Shown here: positions 17,922 through 25,300 of the stretch, piece by piece | Layout of the letters: each line of letters begins with the position of its first letter | How positions within the stretch are numbered: the stretch's first letter is position 1 | DNA from: CAZHUM01 sp046484045 | GTDB lineage: Archaea; Thermoplasmatota; Thermoplasmata; Halarchaeoplasmatales; Halarchaeoplasmataceae | Length of the DNA stretch: 41,117 bases | NCBI GenBank assembly: GCA_046484045.1 | Contig: JAWOBZ010000062.1 | Location: forward strand, 1-41,117 | Reading direction: 5' to 3' | The notes under the pieces: model-generated | The model's database searches: none | Seen by the model: only the letters and a program-made list of their open reading frames with translations | Told to the model about the DNA's origin: nothing | Made by a program: the position numbers and the translations under genes

Positions 17922-19115
17922 TTATCGCCTCCATCTTTCCTGGTTTTTCTTAAGATCGACCCATTCGATCTCCTCGTCTAATCCCTTATCCTGAAGGGAG
18001 ATGGCGTCCAGCATCACGTTCTTCAGCACCTTTGGCGTCAGGTCTCTTCCTCCTAGACCGACGATGTAATCCTTCAATATCAGGTCTTTATGCCCGTATA
18101 GTGCATCTTTTATCTCTCTGGCAGCGTCGCCTCCGTGACCGAACGTGTAACTCCTGTCCAGTACTCCGACTACGTTCACGTTCTTAGTGAGGTCTCTGAT
18201 CTTTTCTACCGGGAACGGTCTGAAGGTCCGCAGTCTAGCGAGACCTATGTTGTGTCCCTCATCTCTCAATTCATCTATGACGTCCTTGGACGTGCTGGAT
18301 ATAGAGCCCATGGTCACGATCAATACGTCAACTCCATCGGTTTTGTACTCTTCAATCAGACCTCCATGGTCTCTGCCGAAGACTTCTTTGAATTCTTTGT
18401 TTACCTTTTTGACCTTTTCAGTAGCCTTATCCATCGCCTCAGCCATCTTATATCGGAAATCCATGTATATGTCCGGCATACCCAGTGAACCGAAACCCAA
18501 TGGTTGGTTTACATCGAGTTTATAATCTGGATCGTAGGACGGCAAGAAATCATCCACCAATTCCTGGTCGTATATCTCGACAGGTTCTTTGGTGTGACTG
18601 AGTATGAAGGCGTCTTCAACTACTATGGCGGGAAGCATGATATCCTCGTCTTCGCATATCTTGTAGGCCATGATTACGCTGTCTTGGACCTCTTGATTGT
18701 TCTCACAGAAGAATTCCAGCTGACCGGTACCTTTCTGTGCCAGCGTATCTTGATGGTCAGCCCAAACACTCCACGGCGGTCCCATAGCCCTGTTAACGTT
18801 GGTCATTACTACCGGTAATCTCGCCCCCGCGGCCCACATCAATAGTTCGTGCATGAGTGCCAAACCATGGGCTGAAGAAGCAGTGTAAGCCCTAGCGCCA
18901 GCGTTGGATGCTGCGATACAGGCTGCCATAGCTGAATGCTCGCTTTCCACTTTGATATACTCTGCATCCATCTCCCCCTCGGCTACCAGCTCAGCTATCT
19001 TTTCAACAACTTCGGTTTGAGGTGTGATAGGATACGCCGCTACTACCTCTACTTTAGATAGCTTTGCACCGTAAGCAGCAGCAAAATTACCACTGACTAT
19101 TTTAGTTTCAGACAT
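17922..19115 (-). CDS. porA: Pyruvate ferredoxin oxidoreductase, alpha subunit
   Basis: A 397-residue subunit. NFAAAYGAKLSKVEVVAAYPI and ITPQTEVVEKIAE are the typical N-terminus; VESEHSAMAACIAASNAGAR and TASSAHGLALMHE follow as conserved substrate/TPP-contact regions, and MTNVNRAMGPPWSVW is strongly conserved in PorA/VorA. The C-terminal domain II carries VGVLDRSYTFGHGG. A 2-ketoisovalerate enzyme (VOR) is the main alternative, but the PorB partner favours pyruvate. It overlaps porD by 8 bases, so translation is probably coupled. The length is normal for the family. Confidence 0.9.
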   Translation of the reverse strand: MSETKIVSGNFAAAYGAKLSKVEVVAAYPITPQTEVVEKIAELVAEGEMDAEYIKVESEHSAMAACIAASNAGARAYTASSAHGLALMHELLMWAAGARLPVVMTNVNRAMGPPWSVWADHQDTLAQKGTGQLEFFCENNQEVQDSVIMAYKICEDEDIMLPAIVVEDAFILSHTKEPVEIYDQELVDDFLPSYDPDYKLDVNQPLGFGSLGMPDIYMDFRYKMAEAMDKATEKVKKVNKEFKEVFGRDHGGLIEEYKTDGVDVLIVTMGSISSTSKDVIDELRDEGHNIGLARLRTFRPFPVEKIRDLTKNVNVVGVLDRSYTFGHGGDAAREIKDALYGHKDLILKDYIVGLGGRDLTPKVLKNVMLDAISLQDKGLDEEIEWVDLKKNQERWRR

Positions 19116-19452
19116 AGTCCGCCTCCTTTTTCATCACGATAGCATCTACGGGACACTCGTTGGCACATATTCCACACCCCTTGCAAAAATCATAGTCAAC
19201 GACTGCTCCATCTTCTTCCACGTGTATAGAAACATCTGGGCAGAATTTCCAACAGATGCCGCATTTGATGCACTTCTCTTGATCTACTATGGGTCTCAAT
19301 GTCCTCCAACTACCCGTTTTGTTCATAAGGTCTGAAGGGCAGTCTGTGATCACGGTTCTCGGTAGGTCTTCGTGATCTTTTGGATCTATACAAATCCTAT
19401 CTTCGGTATGCGGTATCTTATGATGTTCTGGTTTGTGTTTTTCTTCACTCAA
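19108..19452 (-). CDS. porD: Pyruvate ferredoxin oxidoreductase, delta (ferredoxin-like) subunit
   Basis: About 114 residues with two [4Fe-4S] ferredoxin motifs near the C-terminus, CIKCGICWKFCP and CKGCGICANECPV, which carry electrons from the TPP site to soluble ferredoxin. SWRTLRPIVDQEKC just before the first cluster is typical of PorD. The start is not certain: TTG at 19452 has GAGGTG six bases upstream and overlaps the porG stop by 8 bases. The GTG at 19461 lies inside that ribosome site, so I prefer the TTG. It sits between porG and porA as in many archaeal POR operons. Confidence 0.9.
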   Translation of the reverse strand: MSEEKHKPEHHKIPHTEDRICIDPKDHEDLPRTVITDCPSDLMNKTGSWRTLRPIVDQEKCIKCGICWKFCPDVSIHVEEDGAVVDYDFCKGCGICANECPVDAIVMKKEADYV

Positions 19453-20005
19453 GATCTCCACCTCTTACTTCTTCATAGGCCTGTTTAGTCGCTTTCATGT
19501 TCTCCTCTTTTTTGGCAGGTGCGTTCTCACGGACCACGTCTATCAATGTCTCTATCTTCACCATCCCCGTTGCTTTGACCACCGCACCCAGTATAGCTGT
19601 ATTCACGATGGGAGCTACCTTCGAACCTAGGTGATTTTCTACGGCTATCCTGCTTGCATCTACGGTATAGATCGGGTTATCCACACCTAAATCGATATCA
19701 TCCGGTGCTTTTTCTGTATTCAAAATTACTTTTCCCTCGGATGTTAGTCCTGCTGTAACATCCACCGCATCCAACAGAGCCATGTCCATAACGATCACGA
19801 CGTCTGGTTCGTGGATCTGTGCTTTGTTTCTAACAACTTTGCTGTCTATCCTTGTAAAAGCTGTTACGGGAGCGCCTCTCCTCTCCACACCGTACATAGG
19901 AAACGCTTGAACATCGTTACCTTCTTCGAAGGCTGCCCGGGCTAAGAACTCGGATGCAGTTACCGCACCCTGTCCGCCTCTTCCATGGAACCGAATCTCT
20001 ATCAT
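19445..20005 (-). CDS. porG: Pyruvate ferredoxin oxidoreductase, gamma subunit
   Basis: A 186-residue first gene of the cluster. [21 protein letters not shown] is the gamma-subunit signature, and [20 protein letters not shown] is highly conserved in PorG. Its ATG at 20005 has TTGGAGATAATAAA upstream, and a TATA-like ATAATTATAT at about 20038-20046 suggests a transcript starting near 20015. The six genes from here to iorB run without large gaps (overlaps of 8, 8 and 4 bases; gaps of 2 and 22), so a single message is likely. It is about 185 bases from the tRNA repeat region. Confidence 0.92.
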
Positions 20006-20036
20006 TTTATTATCTCCAATTTTGGTATCTATCTCA

Positions 20037-20047
20037 CATATAATTAT
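20037..20047 (-). promoter_or_regulatory. TATA box of the por-ior cluster
   Basis: AT-rich box reading AATAATTATATG on the minus strand, about 35-40 bases ahead of the porG ATG. It is the only promoter-like element seen for the six-gene cluster. Confidence 0.45.
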
Positions 20048-20184
20048 TTTTTGTTTTTGAGATGGACCGATTTAACAAAAGGATTAAATAATCATCACAA
20101 TTCTATGCATAACAATTATTGAACGATTTGGATGTACGGTTTTTCATCAAAATCGTTTATTTTATCATATACAATATGGTAATG

Positions 20185-20354
20185 ACAACGGGCCGGTGGT
20201 TCGCAGGAATCATAGATTCCTGTTCTCGCCAACCTATAAGATTGGCGATTCACTTACCAACGTCCCTTAATAACAAAAACCGTTCACTGGCCGGTGGTCC
20301 GCAGGAAGCAAAGCTTCCAACTCCCACCGACCCTTCATTCGCTACGCTCACTCA
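20185..20354 (+). repeat. tRNA-Val 5'-end copies with hairpins (leader array)
   Basis: The tRNA-Val start GGGCCGGTGGT occurs at 20190-20200, again without the first G at 20289-20298, and finally in the intact gene at 20355. The two extra copies are each followed by YCGCA and a perfect 6-bp hairpin: GGAATC-ATA-GATTCC at 20206-20220 and GGAAGC-AAA-GCTTCC at 20304-20318. A further hairpin TCGCCAA/TTGGCGA lies at 20226-20248. Copy two also pairs with CCACCG at 20324-20329. TATA-like sequence lies before the first copy (20154-20173), not clearly before the intact tRNA. Confidence 0.75.
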
Positions 20355-20447
20355 GGGCCGGTGGTCTAGGGGTTATGACGTCGCCCTTACAACTGCCTAG
20401 CGCAGTACGAAAGGCGAAGATCGGCGGTTCAAATCCGCCTCGGCCCA
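20355..20447 (+). tRNA. tRNA-Val(TAC), intron-containing
   Basis: The acceptor GGGCCGG pairs with TCGGCCC, with discriminator A at 20447. The T-arm is GGCGG-TTCAAAT-CCGCC and the anticodon stem TCGCC/GGCGA holds the loop CTTACAA with anticodon TAC. A 20-base intron (20392-20411) sits at the canonical 37/38 position. Its ends fit a bulge-helix-bulge: bulges CAA and AAA flank CTTA/TACG, which has one mismatch, and ACTGC/GCAGT forms the intron hairpin. CCA is not encoded. Confidence 0.9.
20392..20411 (+). other. tRNA-Val intron
   Basis: 20-base archaeal tRNA intron after position 37, with internal hairpin ACTGC-CTAGC-GCAGT. Splice sites were placed from the 3-base bulges CA^A and AA^A; a shift of one base cannot be excluded. 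Confidence 0.75.
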
Positions 20448-20466
20448 CTCTTTCGAATCCACCAAT

Positions 20467-20476
20467 CTTATATACA
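20467..20476 (+). promoter_or_regulatory. TATA box of tRNA-Met
   Basis: CTTATATACA centred about 31 bases before the mature 5' end of tRNA-Met, the expected spacing for an archaeal tRNA promoter. Confidence 0.6.
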
Positions 20477-20502
20477 ATAAATTGTTTCAAAAACATCCCA
20501 AA

Positions 20503-20606
20503 GGGCCCGTAGCTTAGTCTGGTGGAGCGTCTGGCTCATATAACGTGGAACAGCGTTCTGCGTTTGAGGAACCAGATGGTCGCCGGTTCAAATCCGGTCG
20601 GGCCCA
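20503..20606 (+). tRNA. tRNA(CAT), elongator Met (or Ile2), intron-containing
   Basis: The acceptor GGGCCCG pairs with CGGGCCC, discriminator A at 20606. The T-arm is GCCGG-TTCAAAT-CCGGT and the anticodon stem TCTGG/CCAGA holds loop CTCATAA with anticodon CAT. The three G:C pairs of an initiator anticodon stem are absent, so it is elongator Met, or Ile2 if the wobble C is modified to agmatidine. A 30-base intron lies at 20541-20570. CCA is not encoded. Confidence 0.88.
20541..20570 (+). other. tRNA-Met intron with ideal bulge-helix-bulge
   Basis: Exact BHB: bulge TA^T, 4-bp helix CTCA/TGAG, bulge GA^A, plus intron stem AACG/CGTT. Removal restores the 7-base loop CTCATAA. Confidence 0.88.
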
Positions 20607-20816
20607 CTAAAATTTCTTTTATTTTAGTTGGCTTACGAAAAAACGCAGTTTTTTGGTTGACCCATTTGTATCTTATAAATGGGCAGCGAGAATACGTAAG
20701 TATTCTGGCATTGCCCACTTTTCATATTCCCCTTTTCAAAATCTACACACATCGATATCCGTCTCACCTAAATAATATATAATCGTATGAGAACTTACCC
20801 TCATCCATACAAAAAC
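20607..20816 (+). repeat. Hairpin cluster after tRNA-Met
   Basis: Three non-coding stem-loops in a row: AAAAAAC-GCA-GTTTTTT at 20638-20654, CCCATTT/AAATGGG at 20661-20683, and a nested element at 20681-20716 whose outer stem is GGGCA/TGCCC and inner stem AGAATAC-GTAA-GTATTCT. The remainder is AT-rich, with a strong TATA-like AATATATAAT at 20772-20781. No gene was seen. Confidence 0.65.
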
Positions 20817-20817
20817 A

Positions 20818-21232
20818 TGATGGGCGTGCACGTTGGAACTCGCATAAGCTCGTTCCACTTGCTCCCGAAGCATAGCTTCGGTCATGGCCATGCTAGGAAG
20901 ATAAAAATATCTTCCTCGCACATTCAAAGTCATAAAAGGATGTCTTTGAATATAGTCTGGGAAAATGTAAAATTTTCCCCGCACATTAGAGGCTGTAAAA
21001 ACACCCTCAAAGATAGCTAAGAAGATAAAAACATCTTCTCCGCACATTCAAAGCCATAAAAGGATGCCTTTGAAGATAGCCTGGACATGCATACAAACCC
21101 TTTAACCCGATATGGGCGTGTGGCCTCACTGGGAAAATGTAAAATTTTCCCCGCACATTAGAGGCCATTGAACAAACTAATGCCCTCTAATATAGTCTGG
21201 ATATGTATGAAAAACCTCTTCAAAAACATAAT
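20818..21232 (+). repeat. Tandem hairpin array carrying tRNA-Arg 5'-end copies
   Basis: About 415 bases of alternating stem-loops ahead of tRNA-Arg. The tRNA start GGGCGTG appears at 20822, 21114 and in the gene at 21233; the D-arm-like end TAG(T/C)CTGG recurs at 20953, 21077 and 21193. A 37-base exact direct repeat lies at 20957-20993 and 21129-21165. A 44-base unit at 20917-20960 and 21041-21084 differs at only four positions. Stems include CCGAAGC-ATA-GCTTCGG (20865-20881), AGGAAGATA-AAAA-TATCTTCCT (20895-20916), GGGAAAAT/ATTTTCCC (20959-20979, 21131-21151) and ATTAGAGG/CCTCTAAT (21157-21191). No coding sequence was seen. Confidence 0.8.
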
Positions 21233-21307
21233 GGGCGTGTGGCCTAGTCTGGATATGGCGACAGCCTCCTAAGCTGTAGGCCGGGGGTTCGAATCCCCCC
21301 ACGCCCG
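21233..21307 (+). tRNA. tRNA-Arg(CCT)
   Basis: 75 bases without intron. The acceptor GGGCGTG pairs with CACGCCC, discriminator G at 21307. The anticodon stem ACAGC/GCTGT holds loop CTCCTAA with anticodon CCT; the T-arm is CGGGGG-TTCGAAT-CCCCCC. Its 3' end overlaps a long hairpin and T-run. Confidence 0.93.
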
Positions 21308-21327
21308 TTTTTTCACAAAAAACGGGC
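21303..21327 (+). terminator. Hairpin/T-run overlapping the tRNA-Arg 3' end
   Basis: Perfect 11-bp stem GCCCGTTTTTT/AAAAAACGGGC with loop CAC. The 5' arm begins inside the tRNA acceptor strand (21303-21307) and contains six T, the usual archaeal termination signal. Confidence 0.55.
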
Positions 21328-21328
21328 T

Positions 21329-21352
21329 GTTAGAAAGCGTTAGCTTTCTGAC
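21329..21352. repeat. Stem-loop of the same style as the tRNA arrays
   Basis: GTTAGAAAGC-GTTA-GCTTTCTGAC, ten base pairs with one G:T wobble. Loop and stem style (…GC-GTTA-GC…) match the hairpins upstream of tRNA-Arg and tRNA-Val. Confidence 0.55.
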
Positions 21353-21386
21353 ATACCCGTTTATAAATCTTTGATTTTAAACGATC

Positions 21387-21414
21387 TACCAAAAACCTGT
21401 GAGCATTTTTGGTA
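21387..21414. terminator. Inverted repeat downstream of the lipoprotein gene
   Basis: TACCAAAAA/TTTTTGGTA, a 9-bp stem with a 10-base loop. It lies 88 bases past the stop of the lipoprotein gene and could end transcription from either side. Confidence 0.35.
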
Positions 21415-21501
21415 AATCAAGTACAAAATTTCACAATTATAGTAATAAAAAGAAAAAAGAAAGTTTTTTCAAGCTCAATGACTCTATAGTGTATTTCTAT
21501 C

Positions 21502-21966
21502 CTATGCTTCGTCTAATGAGCCACTCCATGTGCCTGATCCATTACCATCAGTGAGAGTCCATGTACCGGATATTTCGTCTCCATCGGATGAAAAGGTACC
21601 GGACCACTCGACGTGACCGAAGCCTGCTTCACCTTCTGCTGCTATTTCTCCATCGGAAACCGTTCCAGTTATATCGCCAGAACCATCGCCTTCAAAATGA
21701 CCGCTTACCTTTCCTTCGTCAAAGTCGACTTCAAATTCCCATGTTCCGCTATAATCTTGTTCATATCCCGTCGTTCCTATTGTACCTTCCCAAGTTCCCG
21801 AATAGCTCTCTGTACCAGTAAAACCTCCGTTCTCATCACCTGTGCCGTTCTGATCGCTTTCTCCATCTTCTCCGTTTTCCGTACAACCGGTTAGTGCGAT
21901 ACCGGATATGAGTAACGCGGCCACCAGTATGACAAAATACTTTTTCTTATTTTGCTTTTCGATCAT
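21502..21966 (-). CDS. Predicted surface lipoprotein
   Basis: A 154-residue protein with a lysine-rich N-terminus, hydrophobic segment YFVILVAALLISGIALTG and the lipobox-like LTGC, giving Cys28 as the likely lipidated residue. A linker rich in Asp, Glu, Gly and Asn (ENGEDGESDQNGTGDENGG) follows, then a beta-rich domain of ~100 residues with repeated G-T/S-W and S-G-T-W motifs, probably a small beta-barrel or sandwich. No enzymatic residues are recognised. A TATA-like CTATAAAAAGC at 22002-22012 lies ~40 bases upstream of the ATG. Likely anchored outside the cytoplasmic membrane. Function unknown. Confidence 0.78.
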   Translation of the reverse strand: MIEKQNKKKYFVILVAALLISGIALTGCTENGEDGESDQNGTGDENGGFTGTESYSGTWEGTIGTTGYEQDYSGTWEFEVDFDEGKVSGHFEGDGSGDITGTVSDGEIAAEGEAGFGHVEWSGTFSSDGDEISGTWTLTDGNGSGTWSGSLDEA

Positions 21967-22001
21967 AGTTTTATTCTCTTGTGTTTTTTAAGCTAGCCTA
22001 T

Positions 22002-22012
22002 GCTTTTTATAG
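22002..22012 (-). promoter_or_regulatory. TATA box of the lipoprotein gene
   Basis: CTATAAAAAGC on the minus strand, placing transcription start near 21980 and leaving a leader of about 15 bases. Confidence 0.5.
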
Positions 22013-22038
22013 TTTATGGATAAAAGGGGCATTATCCA

Positions 22039-22128
22039 CTACCGCTTTTCTGTTTTATCTTTTAGAGCGAAGTAAACAAGACCGGCACCAGCAAGTCCGA
22101 TACCGATTATCAGTAGTAAGAAAAGCAT
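22039..22128 (-). CDS. Possible 29-residue single-span membrane peptide
   Basis: A short reading frame from ATG at 22128 to TAG at 22039 encodes MLFLLLIIGIGLAGAGLVYF plus a basic tail ALKDKTEKR, an almost ideal one-span membrane peptide with a positive cytoplasmic end. TTTATATGA lies about 25 bases upstream, which would fit a leaderless transcript. The frame is also open for 16 codons before the ATG, so it could be the end of a decayed membrane or surface protein whose C-terminal anchor remains. Too short for a family call. Confidence 0.35.
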   Translation of the reverse strand: MLFLLLIIGIGLAGAGLVYFALKDKTEKR

Positions 22129-22201
22129 ATCTCTTCCGTCTTCAACATCATATAAATCAGTAGAGCTCTTCTCAAGAGGTATTTAGAAAGGTATGAAAGT
22201 T

Positions 22202-22384
22202 CTATTCTCCCTCTTCATCCCCATCCTTCTTCATCCGCTGATAGACCTTGAAGGCGATGAATATCGATATCATCCCCACCATGGTCACGATGGGACCCCA
22301 CTGAGGAAAGAACATGTTGATTATAAAGAATAACATCATGACGAAGATGAATATCAGTATCATCTGCTGGTAGGTGATCTTCAT
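22202..22384 (-). CDS. Small two-span membrane protein
   Basis: About 60 residues from the ATG at 22384: MKITYQQMILIFIFVMMLFF begins the first membrane segment, a short PQWGP turn follows, then a second segment (IVTMVGMISIFIAFKVY) and a charged tail RMKKDGDEEGE. TAGAAGATGTC-type sequence, not a strong ribosome site, precedes it. A longer reading to 22456 would overlap the giant surface protein and has no support. It starts 11 bases after that protein's stop, so it is probably co-transcribed and could assist or sit beside it in the membrane. Family unknown. Confidence 0.65.
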   Translation of the reverse strand: MKITYQQMILIFIFVMMLFFIINMFFPQWGPIVTMVGMISIFIAFKVYQRMKKDGDEEGE

Positions 22385-22395
22385 GATATCAGCAC

Positions 22396-25300
22396 TTAGA
22401 AGATGTCTCTTAGTATGTCTTTGACACCACGTACACGATCCATGTTGCCGTCCCATCGCTTCAAGGCGTCCTCGTACTCTGTCTCTATCTTTTCTATTGT
22501 ATTGTTTATCTTTTCTATGTTCTCTTCCGTCAATTCTCCTTCATATATGACCGCCATGTAGGTGTATTCACCTCTTTCAACCAGGATGGTTTTATCGGCG
22601 AATTCAAGCTTCTTAAGAGCCCACTCACCTTCGTCTTTGAAAGAATCCTTGATGAAGTTCTGTACAGCGGAGAGCATGCCAGCTAAAATATCGTCGTCCA
22701 TATCCGGTTTTAACCTTCTAGTGTTATGTGCAATTAAAAGCGCGTCGTTGCTTATAAGGAACACATCTTCGATGATGGCTCCTTTGGACTTTTGTCCACC
22801 GGTGACGTAGTAGTAACTCGCTCCGATCCCAACTGCAACTCCTGCTCCGGCGATTATGAGTACCAGTACCCAGGCTGGAAGACCTTCGTCCTCTGCATTC
22901 AGTGGATCTTCGTCTTCACCGTCGACAATACCATCCCCGTCTGTATCTTCGTTCTGGGGATCCGTACCCAAGTTATACTCTTCCAAATTCGTCAATCCAT
23001 CTCCGTCCGCATCTGCATCTGCATCCGAGGGATCTTTGGGATCGAGTCCGTGTTCATTCTCCCACTCATCCGGCATTCCGTCGTTGTCATCGTCTGGATC
23101 TGTCTCATCGGGATCACCGTCGCCATCATTGTCATTCACTATTGCTTCTGGCAAAGCACTTACCTCTTCAGAGGGCTGACTCTCGCCGGTCGGATTTACT
23201 GCGGTTAAGTAGTAGAAATACTCCTGTCCATTATCTACATTGGTGTCATTGAACTCTAATGTACCGACGTCAACAGAATCGTACTGCGTCTCGGAACCCG
23301 ATGAGTCGCCTCTATAGATATTGTACCTCGTGATCGTAGAACTTCCAGGGCCCACCGGTTTATCCCAGGTGATCAAAACGTACTCATCCCCAGCGTCTGT
23401 ATTTACGTTCGATGGTGGTTTCGGAATCACTTCCGGTGATTGAGGAGTTTCTAAAGCTTCGTTCGACCTTGGTCCTTCTCCTTCGCTGTTAACTGCTGAT
23501 ACTCTATAATGATATGTATTATCTGGTTTAACTTCTTTATCGATATATGTCAGTGTAGTCCCGTCTACATTGTCGTAATAAACTAAATTCTGATCATTAA
23601 CACCTCTGTAGATCCTATATTCTGTTATGGATAAACCACCATCTGATGAAGGTTCATCCCAAGTAAGCGTTACATTCCCTCTTCCCGGTTGTGCGTCTAG
23701 ATTCTCTGGCGCTGAAGGCACCGTAACCGGTGTAGCTGAGACATCATCACTCGGTTCCGATTCACCGACCCCGTTGAGTGCGGTTATATTGTAATAATAA
23801 GTGATACCGTAAGAAACGTCTTCATCCCTGTAGTTGTAGGTATCTCCAGGAACGCTGTCGATCTGCTGTTTGTCCCCGTTCTCTTCCGTCCCTCTATAGA
23901 TCAAGAACTCTTGTATGTTGCTGCCGCCGTCGTCGTTGGGTGCATCCCAATAAAGGTCGATGTATAAATCTCCATCTGTGGCTTCAAGTTCTAGAGGCGG
24001 GGACGGAACACTCAACGGTGTGGCAGATATTTCGTTGCTCTCTCCTGACTCTAAACCTGCCTCGTTAACTGCGGTTATAAAATAGTAATATGTTTGCCCG
24101 TTGGTCACGGATGTATCGTTATAAAATAACTGTGTACCAGGTACTGTACTATAATAACTCTCTCCGCCCGACGACGTACCTCTGTAGATGACATACTCAT
24201 CGATCGGTCTATTTCCATCGTCGGTCGGTACGTCCCAACTCAAATTAACGTGTCCATCACCTTCTATAAATGCAAGATTCCTGGGAGGTGAAGGTGTGGT
24301 CGGTGTAGGAAGGGGGGTCGCAGAAACCTCTTCGCTTGGAAGGGATTCCCCACGCGAATTCACCGCTGTCAAATAATAATAATATGTCTGTTCGTTTACA
24401 ACGCTTGTATCATTGTAATAAGATTGATCTGGGGGAAACGAATCCAGGTAGGTTTCTCCTCCTGAAGAAGTCCCTCTATAGACCTTGTATTCTACTATCG
24501 AAAATCCTCCGTCATCGGGTGAAGGATCACCGATGAGATTAACGTATCCATCACCACTGGTAGCTGCTATGTTCTCTGGTGGCAGCGGTACTGAACCCGG
24601 TGCAGCAGATATATTGCTTGGGTTCGACTCGCCCACTGAGTTCACCGCTGTGACATTGTAATAATACAGGACCCCGTTATCAACCGAAGTATCGTTATAA
24701 TAAGTGATGTCAGAGGTCACACTGGTGATCAAACTCAAGTTGGTGATATTCGTCCCTCGATAGACTCTGTATTCAATAATATCGGCGCTGCCGTTATACA
24801 CCGGTTCATCCCATGTGAGGTTGACATATCCATATCCTGTATCGGCGGACAGATTTTCCGGCGGCGTGGATATTATAGCCGTGAAGGGATTGACCAAGGG
24901 ATAATGATCTCGGTTATCTCCGTCATCTATTTCATACGGAAAGTCGACGATCCCGTCGTTATCATCGTCAGGAGTTGTCCAGTCACTCCAGTAATTACCT
25001 TCATCGGGTGAAGATAGATTCCATGAATTGTTGCCGTTATCAGACGCCTGAACGTGAGAGCTGTTGAACGTATCTCCAGCACCGTTGTTGTAGACAAATA
25101 AATTATGATATATCAGATTATCATAAGAATTATTAAGGAAAAGCGAGTAATTTTCATTCCTGGTGAACGTGTTGTTCGTGATTACGCTGCTTGATGAATT
25201 TTTTAGATACATCCCGTACCAGTTATATGAGCATGAATTGTTCGCGATGTAAATATTATCCGAATATCCCGCCTCCACGCCTACGGTGCCGTAGCTCACG

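Noticed and set aside
20118..20720. Short plus and minus frames of 60-93 codons over the tRNA region
   Set aside because: They run through tRNA genes and hairpins, with no ribosome sites or family resemblance.
20818..21232. CRISPR array
   Set aside because: Units are stem-loops alternating in two types with tRNA-like ends; there is no constant repeat with unique spacers of fixed length, and no cas genes.
20150..21360. Integrated virus or plasmid attachment region at the tRNA cluster
   Set aside because: The duplications are of tRNA 5' ends, no integrase gene is in the window, and flanking genes are ordinary cellular genes.
22792..23250. Plus-strand frames of 107-138 codons opposite the calcium-binding repeats
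   Set aside because: Low-complexity shadows of the repetitive Asp/Gly coding sequence.
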